From positions 1 to 32,461 of the forward strand of contig CALXMK010000026.1 in NCBI GenBank assembly GCA_944389455.1: a DNA stretch of 32,461 nt, written 5' to 3'. The notes beneath the pieces were generated by a model. It did no database searches, was not told the origin of the DNA, and was given only the letters and a program-made list of their open reading frames with translations. Every line of letters starts with the position of its first letter. Position 1 is the first letter of the stretch. This document shows positions 24,170-32,461 of the stretch, piece after piece. Made by a program: the position numbers and the translations under genes. This DNA comes from an uncultured Verrucomicrobiota bacterium. GTDB taxonomy: Bacteria; Verrucomicrobiota; Verrucomicrobiia; Limisphaerales; UBA1412.

Positions 24170-27100
24170 TTATTTTACCACAGCGCGGAAGAAGCGGTTT
24201 TGATTCTTCTGCACGGTGACGGTGTAGGTATCCTCGGCGGCGTCGGAGATGTCGCTCCAGGTGATTCCGTCGGCACTCTCCTGCAAGGTTCCGGTGAAGT
24301 TCAGCGTGAAGCTGATCTCGCCTGTTTCAGGATTCCGAGTGACGGTTCCGCAAGTCAGAGAGGGTTCTTCCGGAGTCGGATTTGAGGTAGGATCCCATGC
24401 CTGGGTAGCAAAGCCTTGCCACTCGGGTCCCCAGTTATCCTCAGAACCGGCAGGATAGCAGATGAGCATATCAGCAGGACAATCCAAGAATATGTTATCA
24501 CCGACTTCGGGAGGAGTATCGGATTTGAAGTAGATAGTGCTGTCGCAATAGGCGAAAGCCTCTGATCCGATAGAATTGACACTATTGCCTACAATGATCT
24601 CTTTCAGAGAAGTACAGGAGGCGAAAACACCCGCTCCAAGCGTGGTTACGCTGTCCGGAATATCCATCTTAGTCAGGGAGGAGCAATTGGAGAAGGCATA
24701 GTCTCCAATACTGGTGACGTTCTCTCCTATAATAATTTCTTTCAAAGAGGTGCAGGAAGCGAACGCCCAAGCCGCAATCTCTTCGGTGCTGTCAGGAACA
24801 ACCACCTGAGCCAGAGAAGAACAGTCTGAGAAGGCATGTTCACCGATGGTGATCACATTTTCACCTATGTTTGTCTCTTTTAGAGAGGTGCATCCGGCAA
24901 AAGCCCAAGCCCCGATTTTAGTAACGGATGGAGGAATGGTGACAGAGGTCAGCGCTTCACAGAAGCGGAAAGTTTGATCTCCGATTTCGGTAATGGAATT
25001 GGGAATATTTACCTGAGATAAGTTACTGCAGTAGCGGAAAGCCCAGTTCCCAATCGAAGTGACACTCTCCGGAATAGTGATTTCAGAGAGCGAGCTGCAG
25101 GATGCGAAAGAGCTTTCCCCAATTTGGAGAAGTCCTTCGGGCAGAGTGACAGAGCTTAATCCCAAGCAATTGGAAAAAGCACCTCTTCCAATTTGAGTGA
25201 TTCCTTCGGGAATAACTACAGAACTTAACCTAATACACGCATAGAAAGCCCATTCAGCGATTTCGGTGACGGGATAGTCAGTTCCCTCTATCGGAATCAT
25301 TGAGGGGAGAATAAGCTCTCCGCTGTAATTATCATTACAATCGGTAATAGAGTAATTGATTGTTCCTTCAATCAAGGTGAAGGTCAGCGGTTCGATCGTA
25401 ACGGTTTCCGGTAATTCTGCAATGGTCAGAGTCCCGTTGACAAAGGTATAGCTATAGTTGCTGTCCAGGGTGCCCTGAGCAACGGTAATCGGATATTCTC
25501 CGACGGAGCTTTCCAAAACAGCCGTAGTATTTAGTTCAGGAGTTCCCGGAATCTCAATGAGGGCGCCTTCTGTATCCCTAATCGTATAAGTTAATTTAGG
25601 ATTTTCGGCGTAATAGAGACGTTTCTTATCATCAGCGGTGACAGTAGCGGGAGCTTGAGTGATGGTCAAGGTTCCTTCCACGAAGGTATAGCTGTAGTTG
25701 TTGTTCAGCGTGCCCTGAGCGACTGTAATCGGGTATTCACCGACTTTGCTGCTCTTGTCAGCGGTGGTTGTCAATTCAGCGGAACCGGAAACGGTAATCA
25801 CAGCACCTTCGGAATCCTTGACCGTGTAGGTCAGTTCCGGATTCTCGCTGTTGTAAGGACGAGATTTATTCTCGGCGGTGACAGTAGCAGGAGCCTGAGT
25901 GACGGTCAGGGTTCCTTCCACGAAGGTGTAGCTGTAGTTGTTGTTCAGGGTCCCCTGAGCGACTGTAATCGGATATTCACCGACTTTGCTGCTCTTGTCA
26001 GCGGTGGTTGTCAGCTCAGCAGAACCGGAAACGGTAATCACAGCACCATCGGAATCCTTGACCGTGTAGGTCAGTTCCGGATTCTCGGCATTGTAAGGAC
26101 GAGATTTATTCTCGGCGGTGACCGTGGCCGAAGCCTGAGTGACGGTCAGAGTCCCGTTGACAAGGGTATAGCTGTAGTTGTTGTCGAGCGTGCCCTGAGC
26201 GACTGTAATCGGATATTCACCGACTTTGCTGCTCTTGTCAGCGGTGGTTGTTAATTCAGCGGAACCGGAGACGGTAATCACGGCGTCTGTGGAATCCTTG
26301 ACCGTGTAGGTCAGTTCCGGATTCTCGGTATTGTAAGGACGAGATTTATTCTCGGCGGTGACAGTAGCAGGAGCCTGAGTGACGGTCAGAGTCCCGTTGA
26401 CAAAGGTATAGCTGTAGTTGTTGTCGAGCATGCCCTGAGCGACTGTGATCGGATATTCTCCGACTTTGCTGCTCTTGTCAGCCGTAGTGGCGATTTCAGC
26501 GCCGGAGACGGTAATCACAGTGCCGGAGGAATCCTTGACCGTGTAGGTCAGTTCTGGATTATCGGTATTGTAAGGACGAGTCTTATTATCGGCGGTGACA
26601 GTAGCGGGAGCTTGAGTGATGGTCAAGGTTCCTTCCACGAAGGTGTAGCTGTAGTTGTTGTTCAGCGTGCCCTGAGCGACTGTAATCGGATATTCACCGA
26701 CTTTGCTGCTCTTGTCAGCGGTGGTTGTCAATTCAGCGGAACCGGAGACGGTAATCACAGTGCCGGAGGAATCCTTGACCGTGTAGGTCAGTTCCGGATT
26801 CTCGGTATTGTAAGGACGAGATTTATTCTCGGCGGTGACAGTAGCAGGAGCCTGAGTGACGGTCAGGGTTCCTTCCACGAAGGTATAGCTATAGTTGTTG
26901 TCGAGCGTCCCCTGAGCGACTGTAATCGGGTATTCACCGACAGAGCTTTCCAAAGCCGCCGTAGTACTCAGCTCAGGAATTCCCGGAATTTCAATCACAG
27001 TGCCCATGGCATCGGTAATCGTATAGGTCAGTTCCGGATTATCGCCATGATAAGGACGATTCTTGTTTTCTGCGGTGACCGTGGCGGGGGCCTGAGTGAC

Positions 27101-30100
27101 GGTCAGAGTCCCATTGACAAAAGTATAGCTGTAGTTGACGGCATCGAGTGATCCTTGAGCAATTGCAATCGGGTATTCACCGACAGAGCTTTCCAAAGCA
27201 GCCGTAGTACTCAATTCAGGAATTCCCGGAATTTCAATCAGAGTGCCCGCGGCATCGGTAATCGTATAGGTCAGTTCCGGATTATCGCCATGATAAGGAC
27301 GGCTCTTGTTTTCTGCGATTACCGTAGCGGGGGCCTGAGTGATGGTCAGAGATCCTTCCACGAAGGTATAGCTATAGTTGTTGTCTAATGTTCCCTGAGC
27401 AATGAGGATGGGGTAGGTGCCCACCGGGCTCTCCGGGACGGCGCTGGTGATCAGTTCCGGCGTTCCCGGAATTTCGACAACAGCGCCCTCCGTATCGGTG
27501 ATGACATAAGTCAATACCGGATTTTCGGCACGGTAAGGACGGCTCTTATTTTCAACAGCTGCTATGAGAGGAACTTGTGTAATGATCAGAGTCCCTTCTA
27601 CAAAGGTATAGCTGTAGTTAGAATCCAGAGTTCCCTGAGCAATCGTAATCGGATATTCTCCGACGACACTTCCCGGAGCCGCTGTTGTGCTTAGAGCCGG
27701 CGTTCCGGGGATTTCAATGACGGTACCCTCTATGTCGGTAATAACATAGGTCAATATCGGATTATCAGCAAGATAAGGACGGCTCTTGTCTTCCGCGGTT
27801 ATGATAACCGGAATCTGTGTAACTGTCAGAATGCCATCCACGAAGGTATAACTATAATTAGGATCCAGTGTGCCTTGAGCAACAGTAATCGGGTATTCAC
27901 CGACAGCGCTGTCCAAGGTAGCTGTTGTACTTAGCTCGGGCGTTCCGGGGATTTCAACCACGGTACCCTCCGCATCGGTAATAACATAAGTCAGTACCGG
28001 ATTTTCCGTATCATAAAAACGGCTGAGGCTGTCGGCCGTTACCGTCAGGGGGGGCGGATTGATTGTCAGGATACCTGTCAGGAAGGTATAGGCATAATTG
28101 TCATCCAGAGTACCTTGTTCTATTGTGATAGGATATTCCCCGATCGGACTTTCAGGCAGGGCCGGGGTGCTTAATACGGGGGCACCCTCCACGTTTACCG
28201 GAGCGCCGGAGGCATCGGTGATGAAGTAAGTCAGCTCGGGATTCTCCGTATGGTAGAAGCGAGCCGTGTCTTCCGCTGTCACATAGAGGACGATAGGTGT
28301 TTCTTCGGGATTCCAAGCTTGAGCGGCAAATCCCTGCCATTCCGTTCCCCAATTTACCTCGGAACCGGCAGGATAGAGAATAATCATTTCTGCCGGACAG
28401 TTTTCGAATGAGAATTCACCGGTGAGGGGAGGTGTCTTGGTATTGAAACCGATTGTCTCTAAGGAGACGCAATCGGCAAAGGCGTTTTCGCCAATTGTGG
28501 TGATGTTTTCCGGAATGAAGACAGCAGTCAGCGAGTCAAGACCGGAAAGCGCATTTTCTCCAATGGAAATGACTGGACAGATGAATCCCTCATATTCTAT
28601 GGAATCCGGAATAAGGAGAGTTCCTGCACAGTTGCTGTCACAAGCGGCAACTTCGTAGTTTCGGCTCATCCCGATTCGCTGATAGGTTAAGGGAGGTAAG
28701 CTGAGGATTTCCGGCAGCTCCCATGGCTGAGCAGGGAATCCGTTCCAACTGCTTCCCCAATTGTTTTGAGAATCGCTCGGATAATAGACAGTCATATCGT
28801 AACAGCCGCTGAACGCAGATTGCTGTGCGTCCGGCGGAGTGGTTGATAAGAAATAAACCTCTCTGAGCGAATGGACATCTTGGAACGCGTAATCTTCAAT
28901 TACGGAGACGCTTCCGGGAAGGATTATTTTTGTCAGAGAGGAATTCCAGTTAAATACCGAGTTTTTAATCAGGGTAACTTGGCAAGGAATTCCTTCGTAT
29001 TCCATGAGATCGGGGATGGAGAGGAGACCTGAATATTCGTTATCAAAAGAGGAAACGGCATAATTCAGAGTTTTCCCAATCTGCGTATAGGTGAGAGGCT
29101 CGATAACAAGAGCTTCCGGCAGACTCCAAGCCTGAGTGGGGAATCCTTGCCATTCAGTGCCCCAATTGGCCTCGGAACCGGCGGGATAATAAAAGGTCAT
29201 CACCGGACAATTGAGGAAGGCGGAATTCTCCATGTCGGGAGGAGTTTGAGATTCAAAATAGATATCGGTCAGCGAGAAGCAGTCTGCAAAAGCATTGACT
29301 TCGACGGTGGCGATACTGGCGGGAATGATCAGCTTTTGCAAAGCGGCGCAGCCCGCAAAGGCAGATTCCCCGATGGAGATAATCCGGCAGGGGATTCCCT
29401 CATAATTCATCGATTCAGGGATAAAGAGCGTGCCGGAATAGTTGGGATCACAGGCCGAAACGGTATAATCCATTGTATTGTCGAGTCGGGTATAGGTTAG
29501 GGGCGGAACCGAGATGGTTTCCGGCAGTCCCCATGACTGAGTGGAGTAACCGTGCCATTCGCTTCCCCAGGCGGACTCGGATCCGACGGGATAGCAGATG
29601 ATTATATCCTCCGGGCAAGATTCAAACGCTGAATTGTTTGCCGTGGGAGGAGTGCTTCCGAGGAAGTAGATCTTTCTCAGGGAGTAGCAATTATAGAAAG
29701 CCTGATATCCGATCGATTTGACGCTCTCAGGAATGATAACTTCTGTCAGGGAACCGCAGCTTGTAAAGGCACCGGCTCCAATCGAAGTGAAGCTGTCGGG
29801 GATAATCACTTGCGTGAGGGAATTGCAATCGCTGAACGCATTGGCTGCGATTGTTTTCACCCCTTCAGGAATGGCATAAGCCCCCATTCTACCCTTGGGA
29901 TAGAGAATGAGTTGGGTCCCATTCTTTGAGAAGAGTACGCCGTCAATATCTCGATAAGAGGAGTTGTTTTCATCTACACGGAATTCGCTCAGCGCTGTGC
30001 AATAGCTGAAAACGTTTTCGCCGAGAGAAGAGAGTCCGCTTCCTAAACTGATATTCTTCAGCGCAGTACAGCCATTGAAAGCATCATTGCCAATGGAAAT

Positions 30101-32461
30101 GACGCTGTCCGGAATGACTACTTCAGTCAGAGAAGAGCATCCCCAGAAAGCATTCCAATCAATAGAAGTGACACCCTCCGGAATGACTACTTCGGCCAAA
30201 GAAGAACAATCGAAGAAAGCTTCTTGTTTGATAGAGGTGACACTCTCCGGAATAACTATCTCAGCCAGAGAAGAACAGTACTGGAAAGTGCTATCTCCGA
30301 TAGTACGAATGCTGCTGCCCAGACTGACGAAGGTCAGTGATCGGCAGTCAAAAAAGATTCCTCCGTATTCGAATCCGTCATCCCAGTTCCAGTAATCACA
30401 GAGTTCTGTTACGGAATTGCCGACAACGGCATGAATCAGAGAGGTGCAGCCGGCAAAAGCGGCTCCGCCAAGAGTGGTTACTGAATCGGGAATAAGAATT
30501 CCGGTCAGAGAGATACAGCGGGCAAAAGCTTCCGCTCCGATCGATTGGACACTCTCCGGAATGAGAATTCCCGCCAAAGAGGAACATTTATGGAAGGCTC
30601 TATAACCGATAGAGGTAATAGTCTCCGGAAGAATCACTTCAAAAAGTGAAGCGCAATCGGCGAAAGCGTTGTCGCCAATTGCGGCAATAAGATACGGGGT
30701 TCCATCGTATTCTATAAAGTCGGGAATAGAGAGAGAACCGGAATAGTTCTGATCGCAATCCGCAACGGCGTAGTTCAGAGTATTTTCGATCCGGCTATAG
30801 GTGAGCGGTTCAACGGTAAAGGTATCCGGCAGAGGCCAGGCCTGAGCGGCAATCCCGTTCCATTCGGTTCCCCAATGATTTTGAGAATCGGGAGGATAGT
30901 AGATAATCAGGGAGGGAGAATCCGTAAACGCAGAGTTCTCCGCCGTAGGAGGTGTTGGCGACTCGAAATAGATTCCTGTCAAAGAAGCGCAATTGCTGAA
31001 AGCGTTTGCTCCGATAGAACCGATAGTTTTGGGGATAATGACCGAAGTCAATGAGGAGCAGCCCGAGAAGGCGGCTTCTCCAATCCCGGCAACCGGATAA
31101 GAGATTCCCTCCTGTTTTATAAATTCAGGCAGTGAAAGAGCTCCGGAATAGTTCGCGTCGCAATCCGAAACGATATAGTGTGCCGTTGCCAGGGAGAGAT
31201 CCCCCAGGGTTTGAGTCTGAGTTTGGAGAGTATAAGTGAGAGGCTCGATCGTAATACTCTCCGGCCAGGGAATAGAGGCTTCATCTGCAAACCAGGGCTG
31301 AGTCCGGAATCCATGCCAAATAGAACCCCAATTAGCCTCTGAACCGGCAGGATAATAGATCCGCATATCGGCAGAGCAATAAAGAAAGGCCTCGCTCCCT
31401 ACGGCAGGAGGAACCGGAGAGAGGAAATAAATTCCGCTCAGCGAGTTGCAATAAGAGAAAGCATAGTTTCCAATAGATGTAGCACTATCCGAAATGATTA
31501 CATTGGTCAGAGAAGAACAGCTATTGAAAGCATCATTGCCAATGGAAATGACACTCTCCGGAATGACTACTTCAGTCAGAGAAGAGCAATATTCAAAAGC
31601 CCCAGACCCAATGGAGTCAACGGTATAGACTATCTCCTCATGGGCAATAGTTTCCGGGAGGATTAGCGATCCTTCATAGCTATTGGAGCAATTAAAGATG
31701 GAAGCGGTTCCATCCTCATGTGGAGTATAGGTGAGAGGATCCAGCGTGATTTTATTCCACGGCTGAGTGGTTGCCCCTTGCCATTGGGTTCCCCAATTGG
31801 CCTCGGCTCCTGGCGGATAGTAGATGATTGTATTTTCCAAACTATCAAAAGAACTATCTACAGAAGGAGGCTTTTGACATTGAAAATAAATCCACCTTAG
31901 TGGACAACCACTGAAAGCCCAGAGTCCAATCGATTTTACACTCTCCGGAATGACTATCTCAGTCAGAGAAGAACAACCGCTGAAAGCATCATTGCCAATG
32001 AAAATGACGCTGTCCGGAATGACTACTTTAGTCAAAGAAGAACAGCCATAGAAAGCATAATCTCCAATCGATTTGACGCCCTCCGGAATAACAATCTCAG
32101 TCAGAGAAGAACAGTTCTGGAAAGCACCATTTCCAATGGAGGTGACACTCTCTGGAATAGTGATTTGGATTAAAGAAGAACAGTGCCAGAAGGCATACTC
32201 ACCAATAGAAGTGATGCTCTCCGGAAGGATTACTTCAGTCAGAGAAAGACATTGAGAAAAAGCCACATACCCAATAGAGGTAACACCCTCCGGAATGACT
32301 ATTTCAGTCAGAGAAGAACAGCCAGAGAAAGCATCCTCTCCAATAGAAGTGACACCCTCCGGAATGAGAATTCCTGCCAAAGAGGAACATTCCCTAAAAA
32401 CAGAATGCCCCATAAATGTGACACTGTCCGGAATAATTACTTCAGTCAGAGAAGAACAAAG
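24170..32461 (-). CDS. Giant BspA-type leucine-rich-repeat / MBG-domain surface protein (5' part outside window)
   Basis: The open frame continues without a stop to the right edge of the window, so the N-terminus and signal peptide are not seen. The Met at 32413 is internal to a repeat (VTFMGHSVFRECSSLAG) and is not the start. At least 2763 residues are present. Order from the N-terminal side: many BspA/LRR_5 repeats (23 residues, CSSLTEIVIPEGVTSIGDYAF type) broken into capped modules (32461-28300); twelve MBG domains of about 80 residues (28295-25410); another LRR block (25265-24535); and a C-terminal domain (about 24395-24170) ending FFRAVVK. Such proteins are usually secreted or cell-surface adhesins or scaffolds. 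The host or glycan partner is unknown. It is alone on its strand, with its own terminators. Confidence 0.9.
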   Translation of the reverse strand, partial: LCSSLTEVIIPDSVTFMGHSVFRECSSLAGILIPEGVTSIGEDAFSGCSSLTEIVIPEGVTSIGYVAFSQCLSLTEVILPESITSIGEYAFWHCSSLIQITIPESVTSIGNGAFQNCSSLTEIVIPEGVKSIGDYAFYGCSSLTKVVIPDSVIFIGNDAFSGCSSLTEIVIPESVKSIGLWAFSGCPLRWIYFQCQKPPSVDSSFDSLENTIIYYPPGAEANWGTQWQGATTQPWNKITLDPLTYTPHEDGTASIFNCSNSYEGSLILPETIAHEEIVYTVDSIGSGAFEYCSSLTEVVIPESVISIGNDAFNSCSSLTNVIISDSATSIGNYAFSYCNSLSGIYFLSPVPPAVGSEAFLYCSADMRIYYPAGSEANWGSIWHGFRTQPWFADEASIPWPESITIEPLTYTLQTQTQTLGDLSLATAHYIVSDCDANYSGALSLPEFIKQEGISYPVAGIGEAAFSGCSSLTSVIIPKTIGSIGANAFSNCASLTGIYFESPTPPTAENSAFTDSPSLIIYYPPDSQNHWGTEWNGIAAQAWPLPDTFTVEPLTYSRIENTLNYAVADCDQNYSGSLSIPDFIEYDGTPYLIAAIGDNAFADCASLFEVILPETITSIGYRAFHKCSSLAGILIPESVQSIGAEAFARCISLTGILIPDSVTTLGGAAFAGCTSLIHAVVGNSVTELCDYWNWDDGFEYGGIFFDCRSLTFVSLGSSIRTIGDSTFQYCSSLAEIVIPESVTSIKQEAFFDCSSLAEVVIPEGVTSIDWNAFWGCSSLTEVVIPDSVISIGNDAFNGCTALKNISLGSGLSSLGENVFSYCTALSEFRVDENNSSYRDIDGVLFSKNGTQLILYPKGRMGAYAIPEGVKTIAANAFSDCNSLTQVIIPDSFTSIGAGAFTSCGSLTEVIIPESVKSIGYQAFYNCYSLRKIYFLGSTPPTANNSAFESCPEDIIICYPVGSESAWGSEWHGYSTQSWGLPETISVPPLTYTRLDNTMDYTVSACDPNYSGTLFIPESMNYEGIPCRIISIGESAFAGCAALQKLIIPASIATVEVNAFADCFSLTDIYFESQTPPDMENSAFLNCPVMTFYYPAGSEANWGTEWQGFPTQAWSLPEALVIEPLTYTQIGKTLNYAVSSFDNEYSGLLSIPDLMEYEGIPCQVTLIKNSVFNWNSSLTKIILPGSVSVIEDYAFQDVHSLREVYFLSTTPPDAQQSAFSGCYDMTVYYPSDSQNNWGSSWNGFPAQPWELPEILSLPPLTYQRIGMSRNYEVAACDSNCAGTLLIPDSIEYEGFICPVISIGENALSGLDSLTAVFIPENITTIGENAFADCVSLETIGFNTKTPPLTGEFSFENCPAEMIILYPAGSEVNWGTEWQGFAAQAWNPEETPIVLYVTAEDTARFYHTENPELTYFITDASGAPVNVEGAPVLSTPALPESPIGEYPITIEQGTLDDNYAYTFLTGILTINPPPLTVTADSLSRFYDTENPVLTYVITDAEGTVVEIPGTPELSTTATLDSAVGEYPITVAQGTLDPNYSYTFVDGILTVTQIPVIITAEDKSRPYLADNPILTYVITDIEGTVIEIPGTPALSTTAAPGSVVGEYPITIAQGTLDSNYSYTFVEGTLIITQVPLIAAVENKSRPYRAENPVLTYVITDTEGAVVEIPGTPELITSAVPESPVGTYPILIAQGTLDNNYSYTFVEGSLTITQAPATVIAENKSRPYHGDNPELTYTITDAAGTLIEIPGIPELSTTAALESSVGEYPIAIAQGSLDAVNYSYTFVNGTLTVTQAPATVTAENKNRPYHGDNPELTYTITDAMGTVIEIPGIPELSTTAALESSVGEYPITVAQGTLDNNYSYTFVEGTLTVTQAPATVTAENKSRPYNTENPELTYTVKDSSGTVITVSGSAELTTTADKSSKVGEYPITVAQGTLNNNYSYTFVEGTLTITQAPATVTADNKTRPYNTDNPELTYTVKDSSGTVITVSGAEIATTADKSSKVGEYPITVAQGMLDNNYSYTFVNGTLTVTQAPATVTAENKSRPYNTENPELTYTVKDSTDAVITVSGSAELTTTADKSSKVGEYPITVAQGTLDNNYSYTLVNGTLTVTQASATVTAENKSRPYNAENPELTYTVKDSDGAVITVSGSAELTTTADKSSKVGEYPITVAQGTLNNNYSYTFVEGTLTVTQAPATVTAENKSRPYNSENPELTYTVKDSEGAVITVSGSAELTTTADKSSKVGEYPITVAQGTLNNNYSYTFVEGTLTITQAPATVTADDKKRLYYAENPKLTYTIRDTEGALIEIPGTPELNTTAVLESSVGEYPITVAQGTLDSNYSYTFVNGTLTIAELPETVTIEPLTFTLIEGTINYSITDCNDNYSGELILPSMIPIEGTDYPVTEIAEWAFYACIRLSSVVIPEGITQIGRGAFSNCLGLSSVTLPEGLLQIGESSFASCSSLSEITIPESVTSIGNWAFRYCSNLSQVNIPNSITEIGDQTFRFCEALTSVTIPPSVTKIGAWAFAGCTSLKETNIGENVITIGEHAFSDCSSLAQVVVPDSTEEIAAWAFASCTSLKEIIIGENVTSIGDYAFSNCSSLTKMDIPDSVTTLGAGVFASCTSLKEIIVGNSVNSIGSEAFAYCDSTIYFKSDTPPEVGDNIFLDCPADMLICYPAGSEDNWGPEWQGFATQAWDPTSNPTPEEPSLTCGTVTRNPETGEISFTLNFTGTLQESADGITWSDISDAAEDTYTVTVQKNQNRFFRAVVK
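24535..25265 (-). repeat. C-terminal BspA-LRR block
   Basis: About ten LRR_5 repeats (for example CSSLSEITIPESVTSIGNWA and CTSLKEIIIGENVTSIGDYA) lie between the MBG array and the last C-cap. An N-cap of the same NYSGELILP type as in the N-terminal modules precedes them (about 25265-25390), so this is one more module of the same design. Confidence 0.85.
25410..28295 (-). repeat. Twelve tandem MBG (MBG_2-type) domains
   Basis: I count twelve copies of an about 80-residue beta domain. The pattern is VTAENKSRPY...NPELTYT..D..G, then a variable strand, VGEYPITVAQGTL, NYSYTFVEGTLTVTQAP. Most copies are 240 bases long. One is 243 (extra residue in LDAVNYSY) and one is 237 (GAEIATT, one residue short). 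Outer copies (1-4 and 12) are more divergent than inner copies (5-11), as expected from expansion from the middle of the array. Confidence 0.88.
25640..26880 (-). repeat. Near-identical 240-bp DNA tandem repeats inside the MBG array
   Basis: The five MBG copies 7-11 are almost identical at DNA level. For example, CGACTTTGCTGCTCTTGTCA recurs near 25740, 25980, 26220, 26460 and 26697 at 240-base steps (one step of 237). This long direct repeat can gain or lose units by slippage or recombination and is a risk for assembly collapse. Confidence 0.85.
28300..32461 (-). repeat. N-terminal BspA-LRR region in seven capped modules
   Basis: Runs of 23-residue LRR_5 repeats are separated by a recurring boundary of about 100 residues. 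A C-cap (YF.S.TPP....SAF..CP, then YYPAGSEANWGTEWQGF.TQ.W) is followed by PLTYT and an N-cap (NYSG.L.IP....Y.G..Y.V..IG..AF) opening the next run. The NWGxxWxG box is found near 31790, 31325, 30865, 29560, 29160, 28750 and 28340, with an eighth at 24420 after the C-terminal LRR block. Most LRRs have Cys-Ser-Ser-Leu at the turn. Confidence 0.85.

Noticed and set aside
25655..27388. Plus-strand open frames of up to 199 residues (25655-26254, 26612-27151, 27155-27388)
   Set aside because: They lie antisense to the MBG repeats and are themselves repetitive at the same period. They are shadows kept open by the repeated coding sequence.
32413..32413. The ATG here as the start of the giant protein
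   Set aside because: The frame remains open to the window edge and encodes another half LRR (CSSLTEVIIPDSVTF), so the Met is internal.
24535..32461. Regular direct repeats that could be mistaken for a CRISPR array
   Set aside because: The repeats are coding and in frame (69-base LRR and 240-base MBG units), and there are no unique spacers or cas genes.

Overview
The window is 32.5 kb of AT-rich (roughly 40-45% GC by eye) bacterial chromosome. No phage, plasmid, IS or CRISPR signature was found. The gene repertoire suggests a Verrucomicrobiota/Lentisphaerae-type (PVC) bacterium, possibly gut-associated. The hints are an orphan pseudopilin, a giant secreted BspA-LRR/MBG protein ending in a short RFFRA-type C-terminal domain, GH127 and six-hairpin glycosidase genes, and Sel1 repeats. 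This placement is inference; no rRNA marker is present.

Layout. (1) 75-1679 (+): the C-terminal part of a six-hairpin glycosidase-like protein whose 5' end looks broken. (2) 1786-5624 (-): in transcription order, a MEDS-like sensory protein, a Gfo/Idh/MocA oxidoreductase, lgt, rluD-type pseudouridine synthase and a 65-aa membrane protein. (3) 5625-5976: a divergent control region carrying a complete, readable trp attenuator: a 16-codon leader peptide with three Trp codons, a pause hairpin, an anti-terminator and a terminator. A second terminator-like hairpin lies just before trpE. (4) 5977-12506 (+): a full tryptophan operon, trpE-G-D-C-F-B-A, with four gene overlaps. (5) 12733-13116: an orphan type II/IV pseudopilin. 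(6) 13168-19908 (+): small SRP RNA, then dnaX-ebfC-recR-HAD phosphatase-aroG-type DAHP synthase-uvrB, all tightly spaced. This matches the known scr-dnaX-yaaK-recR neighbourhood of other bacteria, with aromatic-pathway and repair genes appended. (7) 20044-22101: a secreted GH127 beta-L-arabinofuranosidase with its own promoter and terminator. (8) 22247-23446: a secreted Sel1-repeat protein. (9) 24170-32461 (-): the C-terminal 2763 residues of a giant surface/secreted protein that runs off the right edge. It contains BspA-type leucine-rich repeats organised into recurring capped modules, twelve tandem MBG domains and a C-terminal verrucomicrobial-type domain.

How the parts fit. The DAHP synthase at 16718 feeds the shikimate pathway, whose product chorismate enters the trp operon at TrpE, although the two loci are not co-transcribed. 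The trp operon appears to be controlled by ribosome-mediated attenuation, and TrpE keeps the LLES feedback-inhibition motif. The points most worth checking are the trp attenuator with its second SD-containing hairpin, a candidate tau/gamma frameshift site in dnaX together with loss of its usual zinc cysteines, an unusual Gln-to-Met change in the TrpB substrate loop, and the modular, recombination-prone architecture of the giant protein.
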